Shown: positions 49,376 through 59,569, numbered from the stretch's first letter. The stretch: 64,000 bases of DNA from Gemmatimonadaceae bacterium (GCA_025934775.1 JAICWO010000023.1:1-64000); one strand, 5' to 3'. Translations and numbers: made by a program. Notes: a model not told the origin generated them from the sequence alone.

Positions 49376-51580
49376 CTAATGCCGCGCGACCAGAAGCAGC
49401 ACCGCGACGATCCGGCCCGGCGAATCTGTCGATGGTGCGCCGCGATCTCGCGCATTGAGCTCGCCGAACGTGGCGATGGATCGCAGCCACGCTTCGTCGG
49501 GCAGCTCCGACGCGACGAGCGTCTCGAGAATCCGCTCCGCGCCTTCGCCGAGTGAAGCTGTCGCGACGGCGCGCGCGGCGTCGGCCAAGGGCGCGAGCTG
49601 GGCGCGTCGATGGCGCGGCGTTCGAGCGAGGGCGCGAGAGACGCGATCCAACGCAACGCGCCGCGCGCGTGCGGCGCTAGCGGCCGCGAGGTCCACGGCG
49701 GCCGCTCCGCGCCGGCCCTCCATCCAGGTCTCGAGTCGTGTTACGATTTCTGTGAACGCGTCGTGCGGCGCATCAGCCGGCGTGAGTCCACAATGAGTGA
49801 CGAGCTCGTGGAGCGCGGCGGAATCGGTGAGCAGGCGCCGTCCAGTGATCGCGACGAGCATTCGTGTGTCATCAATCTCGACGCAGGCGAGCGCGCCCGC
49901 GCGATCGCTCTCGACGGCGGCGACGATCGGCTCGTCAAAGGGGCGAGGCTCGCGTGCGCCGGCGAGCCACGGCTCGAGCGATGCGCGGAGCGCGCTCTGC
50001 TCCTCGGCGGGCGATCGGCTCGGCGAGAGGATCGACGACAGCGACGGCAGGATCTGGCCGGCGACGCCGATCGTGCGCTGCGCGTCGCGAAGCTTGGCGA
50101 TGAGACGCCGCTCGACTTCCAGCATCCGCTCCGCCGGCGCGGGCGGCGCGAATGAGTAAACGCTCACAACCTCGTGGCGGGAGCCGATGCGGTGCACGCG
50201 CCCGACGCGCTGCTCCAGGCGTGCGGGATTCCACGGAAGGTCGAGGTGAACGACGACCGACGCTTCCTGCAAGTTCAATCCTTCGCTCAGCAAGTCGGTC
50301 GCGATCAGCAGGTCGATCCGCTGCGCGGCCGACGCGCTCACGTCGCGCGCACCCGGTGTGAACTGCGCGAGCACTTCGGCGCGGAAGATGCGGCCGCTGG
50401 CGATGCGTGCGCCGCGCGCGGTGAGCGTCGCGACGCCACCGCCTCGCGACAGAAGGCGACCAAGCGTCACCGCGGTCTCGGTGTACTGGCAGAACGCGAG
50501 TATCCGCTCGCGTGGATGCTCGGCGCGCAGTGCGCGCAGTCGCTCGGCGCGATCGACGTCGGGGTCAGGTGCATGGCGGAGATCGTGCAGCAACGCCTCG
50601 ACGGCCTCACGATGATGGTCGATGACTTGGCGCATGGCGGCGAGATCGTCGGTCACCGGTTCGGCGCTGGTGACGATCTCGGCGAATGCGAGCTGCACCG
50701 CATCGGACTCGAAGCTCCACGCCGCGAGCTCGGCGCGCGTGGGCGACCGTCCCTGCTCGAGCGCCGCCGCGAGCGCGACCGCACGCGCGCGGCGACGTTG
50801 CAGCGCGGCAATCAACGCCGCGCGGCTCGAGCTCCACTGGTGCACGAGACCGTAGGCGAGCAGCGTGGTCGCGAGGCCTTCGTCGCGCGCGGGGAGCGGT
50901 GGCGGAAGAGCGAGCAACCGCTCGAGCCACGCGCCGTGGTCCGGAAGTTCGATGAGGCGCGGACCCACGAGGCGCGGGAGTCCTCCCTGCGCGTCGGCGC
51001 CGCGCACGACGAATGCGGCGAGCTCGGTCTCGGACAGGAGCCATGCGCGGCGACCGAGAAAGAGCGCGAGCTGCGCCGAGAGATCGGCGCGGCTGTTCTG
51101 CACCGGCGTCGCGGTGAGCAGCAGCACGCGCGCCGTGCGACAGCAGTCGGCGAGCGTCGCGTAGCGTCTGGTGTGCGGCGAGCGAAATCGATGCGCCTCG
51201 TCGACGACGATGAGCTCGACAGGTCCGGCTGGAGCCGCGCCGCGACTCAGCGCTTCGTGCGAAATGATGCGCGCCTCGACACCGGATTTCGCGAGCGCGG
51301 TGCGCCACATCTCGCGCAGCGATGCCGGCGCGACGATCAGCACGTCGCCGGAGCATTCCGCGGCGAGCGCGGTCGCGACGAAGGTCTTGCCGAGCCCGAC
51401 GCGATCGGCGAGCATCGCGCCGCCGGAGCGGTCGAGGATCGCCCGAAGTCGCGACACTGCCGCGCGCTGATGCGGCCGCAGCGTGATGCTCCCGACGCGC
51501 TCGGCGACGCCGCATGCATCGTCGCCGAGCACGGCGCGCGCGATGATGGCGCGCACGACCTCGGGCGGGCAGCGGCGCAT
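49376..51580 (-). CDS. SNF2/DEAD-like helicase of a methylase/helicase defence module
   Basis: The product has 734 aa. Helicase motifs: Q-like and Walker A GAMLADRVGLGKTFVATALA, Walker B VELIVVDEAHRFRS (DEAH), motif III LLLTATPVQN, then the C-terminal lobe with ILAFCQYTETAVTLGRLL, DLLSEGLNLQEASVVVHLDLPWNPARLEQRVGRVHRIG. This is SNF2-type architecture. The last 180 residues are helical and unassigned; no nuclease motif is seen. Its ATG overlaps the methylase stop (51580), so the two genes are coupled. Confidence 0.88.
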   Translation of the reverse strand: MRRCPPEVVRAIIARAVLGDDACGVAERVGSITLRPHQRAAVSRLRAILDRSGGAMLADRVGLGKTFVATALAAECSGDVLIVAPASLREMWRTALAKSGVEARIISHEALSRGAAPAGPVELIVVDEAHRFRSPHTRRYATLADCCRTARVLLLTATPVQNSRADLSAQLALFLGRRAWLLSETELAAFVVRGADAQGGLPRLVGPRLIELPDHGAWLERLLALPPPLPARDEGLATTLLAYGLVHQWSSSRAALIAALQRRRARAVALAAALEQGRSPTRAELAAWSFESDAVQLAFAEIVTSAEPVTDDLAAMRQVIDHHREAVEALLHDLRHAPDPDVDRAERLRALRAEHPRERILAFCQYTETAVTLGRLLSRGGGVATLTARGARIASGRIFRAEVLAQFTPGARDVSASAAQRIDLLIATDLLSEGLNLQEASVVVHLDLPWNPARLEQRVGRVHRIGSRHEVVSVYSFAPPAPAERMLEVERRLIAKLRDAQRTIGVAGQILPSLSSILSPSRSPAEEQSALRASLEPWLAGAREPRPFDEPIVAAVESDRAGALACVEIDDTRMLVAITGRRLLTDSAALHELVTHCGLTPADAPHDAFTEIVTRLETWMEGRRGAAAVDLAAASAARARRVALDRVSRALARTPRHRRAQLAPLADAARAVATASLGEGAERILETLVASELPDEAWLRSIATFGELNARDRGAPSTDSPGRIVAVLLLVARH

Positions 51581-54500
51581 CAGCCCAACGCCCAGACGAG
51601 CAGCGGCGCGACGTCGTCGTGCTCGAGGCCATACGCGTCGAGCGCCGCCTCGAGCAGATCGCGATCGTTGGGCGTACGCTCCGCGTCGCTCTCAGCGAAC
51701 CGTGCGAACACGTCGCGCGCGCGCTCCCAGTCGCGGGGCAGCGGCAGCAGCGACATCGTCCAGCCGAAGAATCGTCTGTAGCCTCCGCGCGCCGGTTCGG
51801 CGATCGCGTTGAGCCACGCGCGCGCAAGCGGACCGTTCAGCAGCGCAGTGAGTGTCGACGCGTCGCGCTCGTCGGCACAGCGTGCGACGTAGCAACTGTT
51901 GAGCGGGACGGTCGCGTCGCCCGTCGGCAGCACCGACGCGCGCGGCTCGCGGCCGAGATCTCCCCACACGACCCGCGCGCGATCGGAGCGCGCCGCCTCG
52001 GTGCGAAAGAGCGACCACCATCGCGCTCGATGCCGTGCATCCGTTCGTGCGAGCAGCGCTTGCCGATGCCGTGCGAACCAGCGAGCCGCGAGCGGAGGGA
52101 GCTTCTGGATTGGCGCGCCGGTCGCGTCGTGCGTCCAGATGATGTGGTCGGAGGATGTGGGGCGCCGCCATCGCACGAGGTGCTCGCCGCGCGCGAGCGG
52201 ACGGAGAAGCGCGCGCTCCACGGTGCCGCGCCACCCGTCGCTCGCTTCGACGATCGCGACGTCATCGTCGACGTCGACGAGCTTGACGATGAACGCGTCG
52301 TTGCAGCCGCACTTCACACCAAGATGTGGGCGGCCGATCGCGCCCTCGGCGAGCGGATGGCCGGCATCGCGCAACCGGTCGAATGCGCGGCGTGCTTCAG
52401 CGGGAAGCATGAGCCACGGCGCGCCCGGCGAATCATCGAACGGCACGTCGGCAAAGCGCGCGCGCCAGCGGACGGGCGTGCCGCCGCATGGGTATGACGC
52501 GACCGCGAGCTTCGCTTCGCGCGCGGGGAGTCGCCGCGCGATGAGCACCGACGGATAGACCGCAGCGTCGAACGCGCTCGGCGCCTGCGTGTGGTCCTCG
52601 AGCTGCAGCGGCTGCGTCTCCTCGCAAATGAATCGACGCACGCCGCCGCCGGCGAGCGATTGCCAGAGCTTCACCGGAAGCAGGAGCGCGATCACGCCGC
52701 TGCCCGCGGTGAGTCGAACGGCGCGTTCGACGAAGATGGCGGCGACGTCGACCTGCGCGGCGAATCCGCGACCGGCGCCCGCGGGCGTGGCGCCCGGTTC
52801 CCACGCCGCCGCGCGCGCAACGACGAAGTCGCGGCGAAAGCGTTCGCGTTGGGCGGCCGGAACGTGGTGCATGCGGATCCACGGCGGGTTGCCCAACACC
52901 ACGTCGAAGCCGCCGCGCGCCGCCACGTCCGCGAAGTGTACGTCGAACGAGAACGGCAGCGCGCCGCCGGCGTGAATGCGACGGTGTGATGCACGAAGCG
53001 CGCGGACGCGGTCGCGCAGCTCGGCGGCGGCCGCGCGCTCATCGAGTGATGCCCGGCAACGCTCGCCGAAGAGATCGCGTCCGCGCTGCGCGACGACGAC
53101 GTCGCGGCGGCGGCCGCTCATCACCTCGATCTCACGCTCGAGTTGGTGCAGCGCGCGATCGCGTTCGGCGCGATCGAGTTGCCGCGCGAGGAGCTCTTTG
53201 CGTGCGCCGCTGGCGCGGGCGTATCGCTCGCGCAGACGACGCAGGCCGCTCGCGCGCGGCTCGGCACCGATCTCGCCGAAGGCGTGGCCCGCGAGCGCAT
53301 CGCCGACGCGCACGTTGCGATCGAGATTCGGCAGCGGGAGCACCGCCGCCGGATCGTCGACGTCGCTCTCGATCACGACCGAGAGCCAGAGCCGCAATTG
53401 ACAGAGCCACACGGCGGTGGGATTGAGATCGACGCCGAAGATCGAGCGCGCGAGCACGTCGCGCCGAATGGCGCTCATGTCGCGCGCGTCGCCGAGCTCG
53501 CGCTGCAGCGCCGAGATGCGGTCGAGCGCGTGCACGAGAAAGGCGCCGGAGCCGCATGCGGGATCGAGAATGGTGAGCTGCTCGAGCCGCCCGCGCAGCT
53601 CGGCGCGCGCGATCGGTGCCAGCGCGGCCTCGAGCGCGCCGGCGGTGACGCGCTCCACGAGCGCGAAGGGCGTGAAGAACGCGCCCGTGTGCTTGCGCTC
53701 GCGACTGGCCATGAGCGACTCGAAGGCATGGCCGAGCATCTCGGGATCGATCGCGACCTCCGACCAGGTCGCGGTCTCCTCGCGCGCCGTGAAGCGATAC
53801 TGCGCGAAGACGTCGAACAAGAGTGCGCCGTAGGCGTCGTCGGTGAATTCGACTCTCGCATGGCGCCGCTCGAGCGGCGTCCGCGCAAAGAGGCCGCCAT
53901 TTAGGAACGGAATGATACCAAATCGCGCGGCGCCGGCCGCGCGCCGGCGGATTGGCGTGTTGAGCGTTCCGAAAAAGAGCGGCCGGAGCACGCGCCGCCG
54001 AAAGCCGCCGCCGTCGGCCGCGCAGCGCTCGAACTGATTTGCGAGAAAGGCGCGATCGCCGTCGAGCCAGCCTTTGGCCTCGAGGAACGCGAGGAAGAGC
54101 AGGCGCGATGTGTCGAGGAGCGCGAGCTCCTGACGCGCGGCCGCGTCGGCATGCGCGGACGAATCGGCGAGTCCGCGCACCGCGGCCTCGACCGCGCGAT
54201 AGAACCGTCGCGTGAGCGCGCTGCGACCCAACACCTCGACGAAGCGCGCATGGACGAGGAGATCGCGCGCGCTTGCCGTGCCGATCGAGATCAGAGCGCG
54301 CACCGTTTCGGCGTCGCTGTCGACGAGGGCGGCGCGGTTGGCGACGAGCGCCGATACGCGCACCGGACGGCGATCGAGCGTCCACGCGGCGATCGCGATC
54401 TCGCCGGTATCGGGCTGCGTGCCGAGCACGAGCCAGAGGACGTGCGGCGCGCGCGCCGAGAGTCGCGCGGCGAGGCGCGGCAGGCGATCGCGAACAGGCG

Positions 54501-54714
54501 AGGATGGGTCGAGCTCGATCAGCAGCGCGCGCAGGGCGCCCGGTCCGGCGGCGATGCGCGCATCGCGTACGCAGTCGGTCAGCCCGAGCGCACGCACAGT
54601 GTCGTCATCGAGGCGCGCCGGCGCACCAAAGCCGAGCGCAGTGGAGACTGCGGCGAGTCCATCGATGGAGCTTCCGGCGGCGAGGAGCGCGGCGGCGGCA
54701 CGAAGCGTTTGCAC
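51580..54714 (-). CDS. Eco57I-type N6-adenine DNA methylase
   Basis: The product has 1044 aa. The SAM-binding motif I is LDPACGSGAFLVHALD, and motif IV is VVLGNPPWIRMHH, both typical of gamma-type N6-adenine methylases. A FTPFALVERVTAGALE segment with HTGAFF precedes motif I as in Eco57I/TaqI-like enzymes. About 350 N-terminal residues and 300 C-terminal residues (target recognition) surround the core. No PD-(D/E)XK nuclease is evident. It forms a two-gene operon with the helicase, reminiscent of DrmMI/DrmD, but the core DISARM genes are not present in the window. Confidence 0.88.
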   Translation of the reverse strand: MQTLRAAAALLAAGSSIDGLAAVSTALGFGAPARLDDDTVRALGLTDCVRDARIAAGPGALRALLIELDPSSPVRDRLPRLAARLSARAPHVLWLVLGTQPDTGEIAIAAWTLDRRPVRVSALVANRAALVDSDAETVRALISIGTASARDLLVHARFVEVLGRSALTRRFYRAVEAAVRGLADSSAHADAAARQELALLDTSRLLFLAFLEAKGWLDGDRAFLANQFERCAADGGGFRRRVLRPLFFGTLNTPIRRRAAGAARFGIIPFLNGGLFARTPLERRHARVEFTDDAYGALLFDVFAQYRFTAREETATWSEVAIDPEMLGHAFESLMASRERKHTGAFFTPFALVERVTAGALEAALAPIARAELRGRLEQLTILDPACGSGAFLVHALDRISALQRELGDARDMSAIRRDVLARSIFGVDLNPTAVWLCQLRLWLSVVIESDVDDPAAVLPLPNLDRNVRVGDALAGHAFGEIGAEPRASGLRRLRERYARASGARKELLARQLDRAERDRALHQLEREIEVMSGRRRDVVVAQRGRDLFGERCRASLDERAAAAELRDRVRALRASHRRIHAGGALPFSFDVHFADVAARGGFDVVLGNPPWIRMHHVPAAQRERFRRDFVVARAAAWEPGATPAGAGRGFAAQVDVAAIFVERAVRLTAGSGVIALLLPVKLWQSLAGGGVRRFICEETQPLQLEDHTQAPSAFDAAVYPSVLIARRLPAREAKLAVASYPCGGTPVRWRARFADVPFDDSPGAPWLMLPAEARRAFDRLRDAGHPLAEGAIGRPHLGVKCGCNDAFIVKLVDVDDDVAIVEASDGWRGTVERALLRPLARGEHLVRWRRPTSSDHIIWTHDATGAPIQKLPPLAARWFARHRQALLARTDARHRARWWSLFRTEAARSDRARVVWGDLGREPRASVLPTGDATVPLNSCYVARCADERDASTLTALLNGPLARAWLNAIAEPARGGYRRFFGWTMSLLPLPRDWERARDVFARFAESDAERTPNDRDLLEAALDAYGLEHDDVAPLLVWALG

Positions 54715-54831
54715 GTGCCGACGGTACTGAACACGCGCGCGATCTCCGCGACCATGGCGTTGCGACCACGCGCATTCTCATGCGACCTCACTCGCTGTCG
54801 CCTCCGCGCGCCGTCGCGTAACTTCCAGCGC

Positions 54832-55638
54832 ATGAGGATGCTCACTCGCGCGCTCTTCTGCGCCGCGCTCACCGTGACGACCGCGCTTGCCACGTCTTCG
54901 CTTGCCGCGCAGGACAAAGGCCAGGGCGGCACGATCTCCGGCACGGTGTTCGACGAATCGGGCCGCCCGCTTGCCGGCGCGGAAGTCGTCGCGTACCCGG
55001 CGACTACCCGCGTGCGCACCGATTCCGCCGGCCACTTCGCGATCACGCATCTCGACGACGGCTTCTATCGCGTGCGCGCGCGCCACATCGGCTACTTGGC
55101 GCTCGAGATCTCGACGGATCTCTCGAAGGACGGACACGTCGATCTCAAGTTCGAGCTCCAGACGCGTCCCGCGATGCTCGACAGCGTCGTCGTGCTCGCC
55201 AATGGCAAGTGTCCCGCGCTTCACTACGGCGGCTTCAATTGCCGCAAGCGATTCGGGAAGGGCGTCTATCTCACCGACGACGACATCGCCGACAAGGGTG
55301 CGGTCGACATTGGCGACGTGTTCGCCGACGTGGACGGATTTCGCGTGGTGCCCACGGCCACACCGTTCGGCAGAAAGCCGTTTCCGTATGCCGTGCACGG
55401 CAACCGCTGCCTCAACGCGCTCGTGAACGGCAAGCCGTCGAGCCTCGCGAATCAGATTCCGCGCTACGCGAACGAGTTGATCGGCGTGGAGATCTACGCC
55501 TCGCCCAACGAGGTGCCCGAGGAATACCAGGAGTACATCTACACGCCGCGCATCCGCCAGACGTCCGACCCGAACGGCGCGCCGCTCGCCGCGAACGCGC
55601 GCTGCTCGCTCGTCGTCTACTGGACGTCGTTCAACTAG
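54832..55638 (+). CDS. Secreted protein with carboxypeptidase-regulatory-like domain
   Basis: The product has 268 aa from ATG at 54832 (or ATG 54838). The signal peptide ends at LATSSLAAQDK. Residues about 33-115 are a CarboxypepD_reg-like beta sandwich (GTISGTVFDESGRPLAGAEVVAYPATTRVRTDSAGHFAITHLDDGFYRVRARHIGY). The rest contains a plug-like segment and two cysteine-bearing stretches. This is the layout of short TonB-receptor-like proteins in this phylum, lacking a beta-barrel. Its function is unknown. Confidence 0.75.
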   Translation: MRMLTRALFCAALTVTTALATSSLAAQDKGQGGTISGTVFDESGRPLAGAEVVAYPATTRVRTDSAGHFAITHLDDGFYRVRARHIGYLALEISTDLSKDGHVDLKFELQTRPAMLDSVVVLANGKCPALHYGGFNCRKRFGKGVYLTDDDIADKGAVDIGDVFADVDGFRVVPTATPFGRKPFPYAVHGNRCLNALVNGKPSSLANQIPRYANELIGVEIYASPNEVPEEYQEYIYTPRIRQTSDPNGAPLAANARCSLVVYWTSFN

Positions 55639-56791
55639 AGCGGTAGCGGCGCTCCTTCCACTCCACGCGCTGGCCGCGCGCGATGGCGCCGATCGCGATG
55701 TAGAGCACCATCGCCGCGCCGAGCGGGTAGAGCGGCGCATACCAGACCGGCCCGCGCATGCCGGCGTAGAGCGCAATCCAGAACGCCAGGTCGACCGCGA
55801 ATACGATGGCGGACCAGATGAGCCAGATGTGCGAGAGCGCGCCGGCGAGCGCCAGCAGCAATATGACAACTGGAAAGACGATGAGCGCGGGCGCGGCGAG
55901 GAGCACGAGCGGAAAGAGCAGCCGTCCGAGTCGGCCGCCGAACGCCGCCTGACGTCCGCCGGCGTAGATGTTCTTGCGCCAGCCGCGCACGATCTCCGAC
56001 AGCGACGCATACATGCGCGTCGACATGTAGTCCATCGCCTCGAGCAGCGCGATGCGCCGGCCCGCGCGCACGAATTCCTGCGCCAGCGACAGATCCTCGG
56101 CGACGCGATCGCGCACGAGGGCGTGGCCGCCCATCGCGTCGTAGGCATCGCGGCGCAGGAGGATGAACTGGCCGTTCGCGATCGCGTCGCGCGGGTTGTT
56201 CGTGGTGCTCACGTGGTCCGTGCCGCCGTAGCGCATCGCGAGCAGCGCGAACATCTGCGGCTGAATGACACGCTCCCAGAAGCCGTGCATCTCCTGCACG
56301 CCGGCGATGCTCAGCAATTCGGCGCCGCGCGCGAAAAGGGCGTTCACGGCGCGCGGCAGCAGCTCCGGCTCGTGCGTCGTGTCGGCGTCGGTGAAGAGGA
56401 GCAGCGTTCCGTGCGCCGCCGCGGCGCCCGCGGCACACGCCCACTGCTTGCCGAACCAGTCGAGCGGGAGCGCGGGCGCGTGAATCACCGTCAGCCGCGG
56501 ATCGCCGGCCGCGATCGCGCGCGCGATGTCGCCCGTGCCGTCGGTGGAGTGATCGTCGACGACGATCACCTCGAGCCGCGGATACCGCGACGCGAGCACC
56601 GAGCGCACGCATCGCTCGATGTTGCGCCGCTCGTTGCGTGCGGGGATGATCACGCTCACGAGCGGCGCCGGATCAGATTCGTCCGCGGAATACTCGTTTA
56701 GAGAAGTGGAATGCGTCGCGCGGATCAGTGCGACGATCGGCGGCACGATCCACGGCAGGCTCGCGACGCCCGCGAGCAGCGCGACCGTCAT
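55631..56791 (-). CDS. Membrane glycosyltransferase family 2
   Basis: The product has 386 aa from ATG at 56791. After one membrane helix, the GT-A domain starts SVIIPARNERRNIERCVRSVL, with VDDHSTDGTGDIA, DADTTHEPELL (DxD-type) and YMSTRMYASLSEIVRGWRKNI (RxxRW-like). Four C-terminal helices follow. It resembles hopanoid-linked HpnB-type transferases, an assignment I hold loosely. Its ATG overlaps the stop of the DAACS transporter upstream by 4 nt. Confidence 0.82.
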   Translation of the reverse strand: MTVALLAGVASLPWIVPPIVALIRATHSTSLNEYSADESDPAPLVSVIIPARNERRNIERCVRSVLASRYPRLEVIVVDDHSTDGTGDIARAIAAGDPRLTVIHAPALPLDWFGKQWACAAGAAAAHGTLLLFTDADTTHEPELLPRAVNALFARGAELLSIAGVQEMHGFWERVIQPQMFALLAMRYGGTDHVSTTNNPRDAIANGQFILLRRDAYDAMGGHALVRDRVAEDLSLAQEFVRAGRRIALLEAMDYMSTRMYASLSEIVRGWRKNIYAGGRQAAFGGRLGRLLFPLVLLAAPALIVFPVVILLLALAGALSHIWLIWSAIVFAVDLAFWIALYAGMRGPVWYAPLYPLGAAMVLYIAIGAIARGQRVEWKERRYRSS

Positions 56792-58020
56792 CGTCCGCGA
56801 TTCGGCCGATCGACGATCACGGCCGCCGCGAGCTGCCCCGTGACGTTGGCGGTCGTGCGGAAGATGTCCGGGATCGTGTCGACGCCGAGCAGGATCCCGA
56901 GCCCCTCGATCGGCAGACCGACCGCGACGAGCACCGGGACCATGGCGATGATCGATCCGCCGGGAATTCCAGGAATGCTGAAGCTCGTCGCGATCGCGGT
57001 CACGACGATCGTCATGATCTGCCCGCCGCCAAGCGTGACGCCGTAGAGGCGCGCGATGAACGCGGCGCCGATCGTGAGCCCCATCGACGCGCCGATGCGG
57101 AACATCGCCGATGCCAGCGGGATGAAAAATCCGGTCGCTTCCTCCGAGAGGTGCAGCGTCGCGCGCCCTTCTTCGATCAACGCTGGCAGCGCCGCGATCG
57201 ACGAGCGCGATGAGAACGCGATGCTCTGCGCCGGAGCCGCCGCGCGCGCGAACGTGCGCAGCCGAACGCCGCCCGCCCAGACCGCGATGGGATAGAGCGC
57301 GAGCGTGAGGACGAGCGCTACGGCGGAGACGAGCACCACGTACGCGGCGAGCGCACCGATTGCCGATGCACCGAGCCGCGCGACGAGCGGCAGCGCGAGC
57401 GCGAACACACCGATCGGCGCGACGACGAGCAGCCAGCGCACCACCACGAGCATGCACGCCATGATCGCGCGGAACCACGTCACGAGCGGCGCACGCACGT
57501 CGTCGCCGATCGAGACGAGCGCCAGGCCGAGGACGAGCGCGAACACGATGAGCGGCAGCATCGCGCCGTCGGTCGCCGCGCGCATCACGTTCGCCGGCAG
57601 CAGCGCCACGAACCACTGCGCTGGCGTCTGGAGCGCACTCGCGCCGCTCGCCACACCACTCGCCGACGCGGCACGCAGCGACTCGAGCGCCGCGGGATCG
57701 AGCGAGACGCGCGCGAACACCGGCGGCGCAACGAGCGCGCCCACCGCGCCGGAGAGCGTGAGCAGTACGAGAAAGATGACGAGCCCGCGTCCGCCCACGC
57801 GCGCCACCGACTGTCCGCTCGTAGACGTTGCGATACCGACGATGAGGCTCGCGAACACGAGCGGAATCACCGTCATGCGAATCGCGTTGATGAAGATCGT
57901 CCCGACGGGCTCGACGACGGCGACGATCGGATGGGCCACAGCCGGTCCCGCCGCGCTGAGCGCGAGACCAGCCAGGAGACCAGCGGCGAGCGCGAGCAGA
58001 ACGCGTGTAGTTAGCGACAC
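56788..58020 (-). CDS. Second dicarboxylate/cation symporter (DAACS)
   Basis: The product has 410 aa. It has the same family core as the gene at 38152: VEPVGTIFINAIRMTVIPLVFASLIVG, a serine-rich SIAFSSRSSIAALPALIE hairpin and TANVTGQLAAAVIVDR at the end. At least seven membrane segments are visible. Both copies lack adjacent regulators. This copy is coupled by a 4-nt overlap to the glycosyltransferase. Expected substrates are dicarboxylates or acidic amino acids. Confidence 0.9.
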   Translation of the reverse strand: MSLTTRVLLALAAGLLAGLALSAAGPAVAHPIVAVVEPVGTIFINAIRMTVIPLVFASLIVGIATSTSGQSVARVGGRGLVIFLVLLTLSGAVGALVAPPVFARVSLDPAALESLRAASASGVASGASALQTPAQWFVALLPANVMRAATDGAMLPLIVFALVLGLALVSIGDDVRAPLVTWFRAIMACMLVVVRWLLVVAPIGVFALALPLVARLGASAIGALAAYVVLVSAVALVLTLALYPIAVWAGGVRLRTFARAAAPAQSIAFSSRSSIAALPALIEEGRATLHLSEEATGFFIPLASAMFRIGASMGLTIGAAFIARLYGVTLGGGQIMTIVVTAIATSFSIPGIPGGSIIAMVPVLVAVGLPIEGLGILLGVDTIPDIFRTTANVTGQLAAAVIVDRPNRGR

Positions 58021-58134
58021 GCGGCAAAGCTACGAGCCGCGGCGCGCCGGCGGTATGATCTGCTCAGAACGGTGCGGGCCGCGAGCGCATTGCGCCCGCG
58101 GCCGGCGATACGACGTCGTGCAGCGTGGTCGAGC

Positions 58135-58515
58135 TTACGACTTGCGACCGGAGTCCTCGGCGTCGTCGCGCGTCGCCGAGCTGCCGATGCCTTCGTCGTT
58201 CCGGTTGCCGCGATCGGTGCGGCCGGACTGGCCGCTCACGCCGCCCAGGTCCTGCTGGCTCTTGCCGACGTTGCCGGAGGCGGAAAAGCCGCTCGAGTTG
58301 CTCGAGTTGGAGCTCCGGTCGAACTTGCCGCCGCTCGAGCTCGACGACGAGCTGCCGCTCGAGCCACTCGACGAACCACTCGACGAACCGCTCATCCCGG
58401 AGCTGCCGGACCGGTTCGATGACGATCCGCTCATACCCGAATCATTCGTGCGGTTCGGCGAGCCGTTCAGCCCGTCCGCCTGGTTCCGCGAGTCTTTGTT
58501 CTGGCGATCTGCCAT
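58135..58515 (-). CDS. Serine/glycine-rich low-complexity protein
   Basis: The product has 126 aa from ATG at 58515. GGAGG lies 6 nt before the ATG, giving strong support for the start; an ATG two codons upstream abuts the SD. The centre is Ser/Gly/Asn-rich (GSSSGSSSGSSGSSSSSSS); the ends are hydrophilic and charged. It is probably disordered, as in stress-related or spore-coat-like small proteins. No family is assignable. Confidence 0.65.
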   Translation of the reverse strand: MADRQNKDSRNQADGLNGSPNRTNDSGMSGSSSNRSGSSGMSGSSSGSSSGSSGSSSSSSSGGKFDRSSNSSNSSGFSASGNVGKSQQDLGGVSGQSGRTDRGNRNDEGIGSSATRDDAEDSGRKS

Positions 58516-58656
58516 GGACATCCTCCAGCTAAGGTTGTTTGCCGGCCTCCTCCCCAGTCCGTACCGGCAAGCTCGGTTCAATAGCGCAGAGGCGATGCCA
58601 GCCGCGCGGCGCGGCGGCGAGTTGACGCGGCACGTGGCTTGTGCGTACGTGCGTCG

Positions 58657-59568
58657 ATGCGACTGCCACCACCGTTGAGCCCGGGCGCCAAGGTCGCGCT
58701 CGTCGCGCCGTCCGGCCCGCTGCGCGACGAGCAGGATCTCACGCGCGCGCTCCAGGCCACGCGCTCCATGGGATGGGAGCCGGTCGTCGGCGAGTACGTG
58801 CTCGAGCGCGCGGGATACCTCGCCGGCACCGACGCGCATCGCGTCGATGACCTCAACCGGTTCGCGCGCGATGATTCCATCGACGGCATCTGGTGCATCC
58901 GCGGCGGCTACGGCGCGGGGCGGCTGCTCGACGCGATCGACTACGACGCTTGGCGGCGTCATCCAAAAACGCTCATCGGGTACTCCGACATCACCGCGCT
59001 GCACTGCGCGATCGGCCGCATGGCCGACCTGGTGACGTTTCACGGCCCCACCGCCCGCGGCGCCGCGCAGGAAGAGAGCGCGCACTCGCTCCGCTGCGCG
59101 GTGACGACCCGCGACGGCCAGTATTTCTGCCGGACGCCGGCCATGGTCGCGCTGCGCCCGGGTCGCGCGCGCGGGCGACTCGTCGGCGGCAACCTCGCGG
59201 TGCTCACGTCGATCATGGGGACGCCGTACGCGCCGGAGTTCGACGGCGGCATCCTGGTGCTCGAGGACGTGAACGAATCGGTGTACCGCATCGACCGGAT
59301 GCTGACGCAGCTCCGGCTCGCCCGCGCGCTGGACCGGCTCGCGGGGCTCGTGTTCGGCGCGTTCACTGACATTCCGCCCGAGCCGTCGGACGAGCAGCGT
59401 TCGCTGGAGGACCTGCTCGCCGAGTTCGCGGACCGGACCGGGGTGCCATGCGTCTCTAACTTTCCCATGGGTCACATTGGCTTCCAGTGGACCATCCCCC
59501 TCGGCGCCGTCGCCGAGCTCGACGTCGATAACAAAACGGTAGTAACAGGAATAGAATACCCGGACTGA
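58657..59568 (+). CDS. ldcA: LD-carboxypeptidase (peptidase S66)
   Basis: The product has 303 aa from ATG at 58657. S66 signatures: the opening PLSPGAKVALVAPSGPLRDE, IDGIWCIRGGYGAGRLLDAIDY (nucleophile region is usually RGGYG-S-R but here GAGR), LIGYSDITALHCAIG, VLEDVNESVYRIDRML with catalytic Glu, and late MGHIG with His. It trims the terminal D-Ala from murein tetrapeptides for recycling. The rhodanese gene follows 1 nt later. Confidence 0.9.
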   Translation: MRLPPPLSPGAKVALVAPSGPLRDEQDLTRALQATRSMGWEPVVGEYVLERAGYLAGTDAHRVDDLNRFARDDSIDGIWCIRGGYGAGRLLDAIDYDAWRRHPKTLIGYSDITALHCAIGRMADLVTFHGPTARGAAQEESAHSLRCAVTTRDGQYFCRTPAMVALRPGRARGRLVGGNLAVLTSIMGTPYAPEFDGGILVLEDVNESVYRIDRMLTQLRLARALDRLAGLVFGAFTDIPPEPSDEQRSLEDLLAEFADRTGVPCVSNFPMGHIGFQWTIPLGAVAELDVDNKTVVTGIEYPD

Positions 59569-59569
59569 T

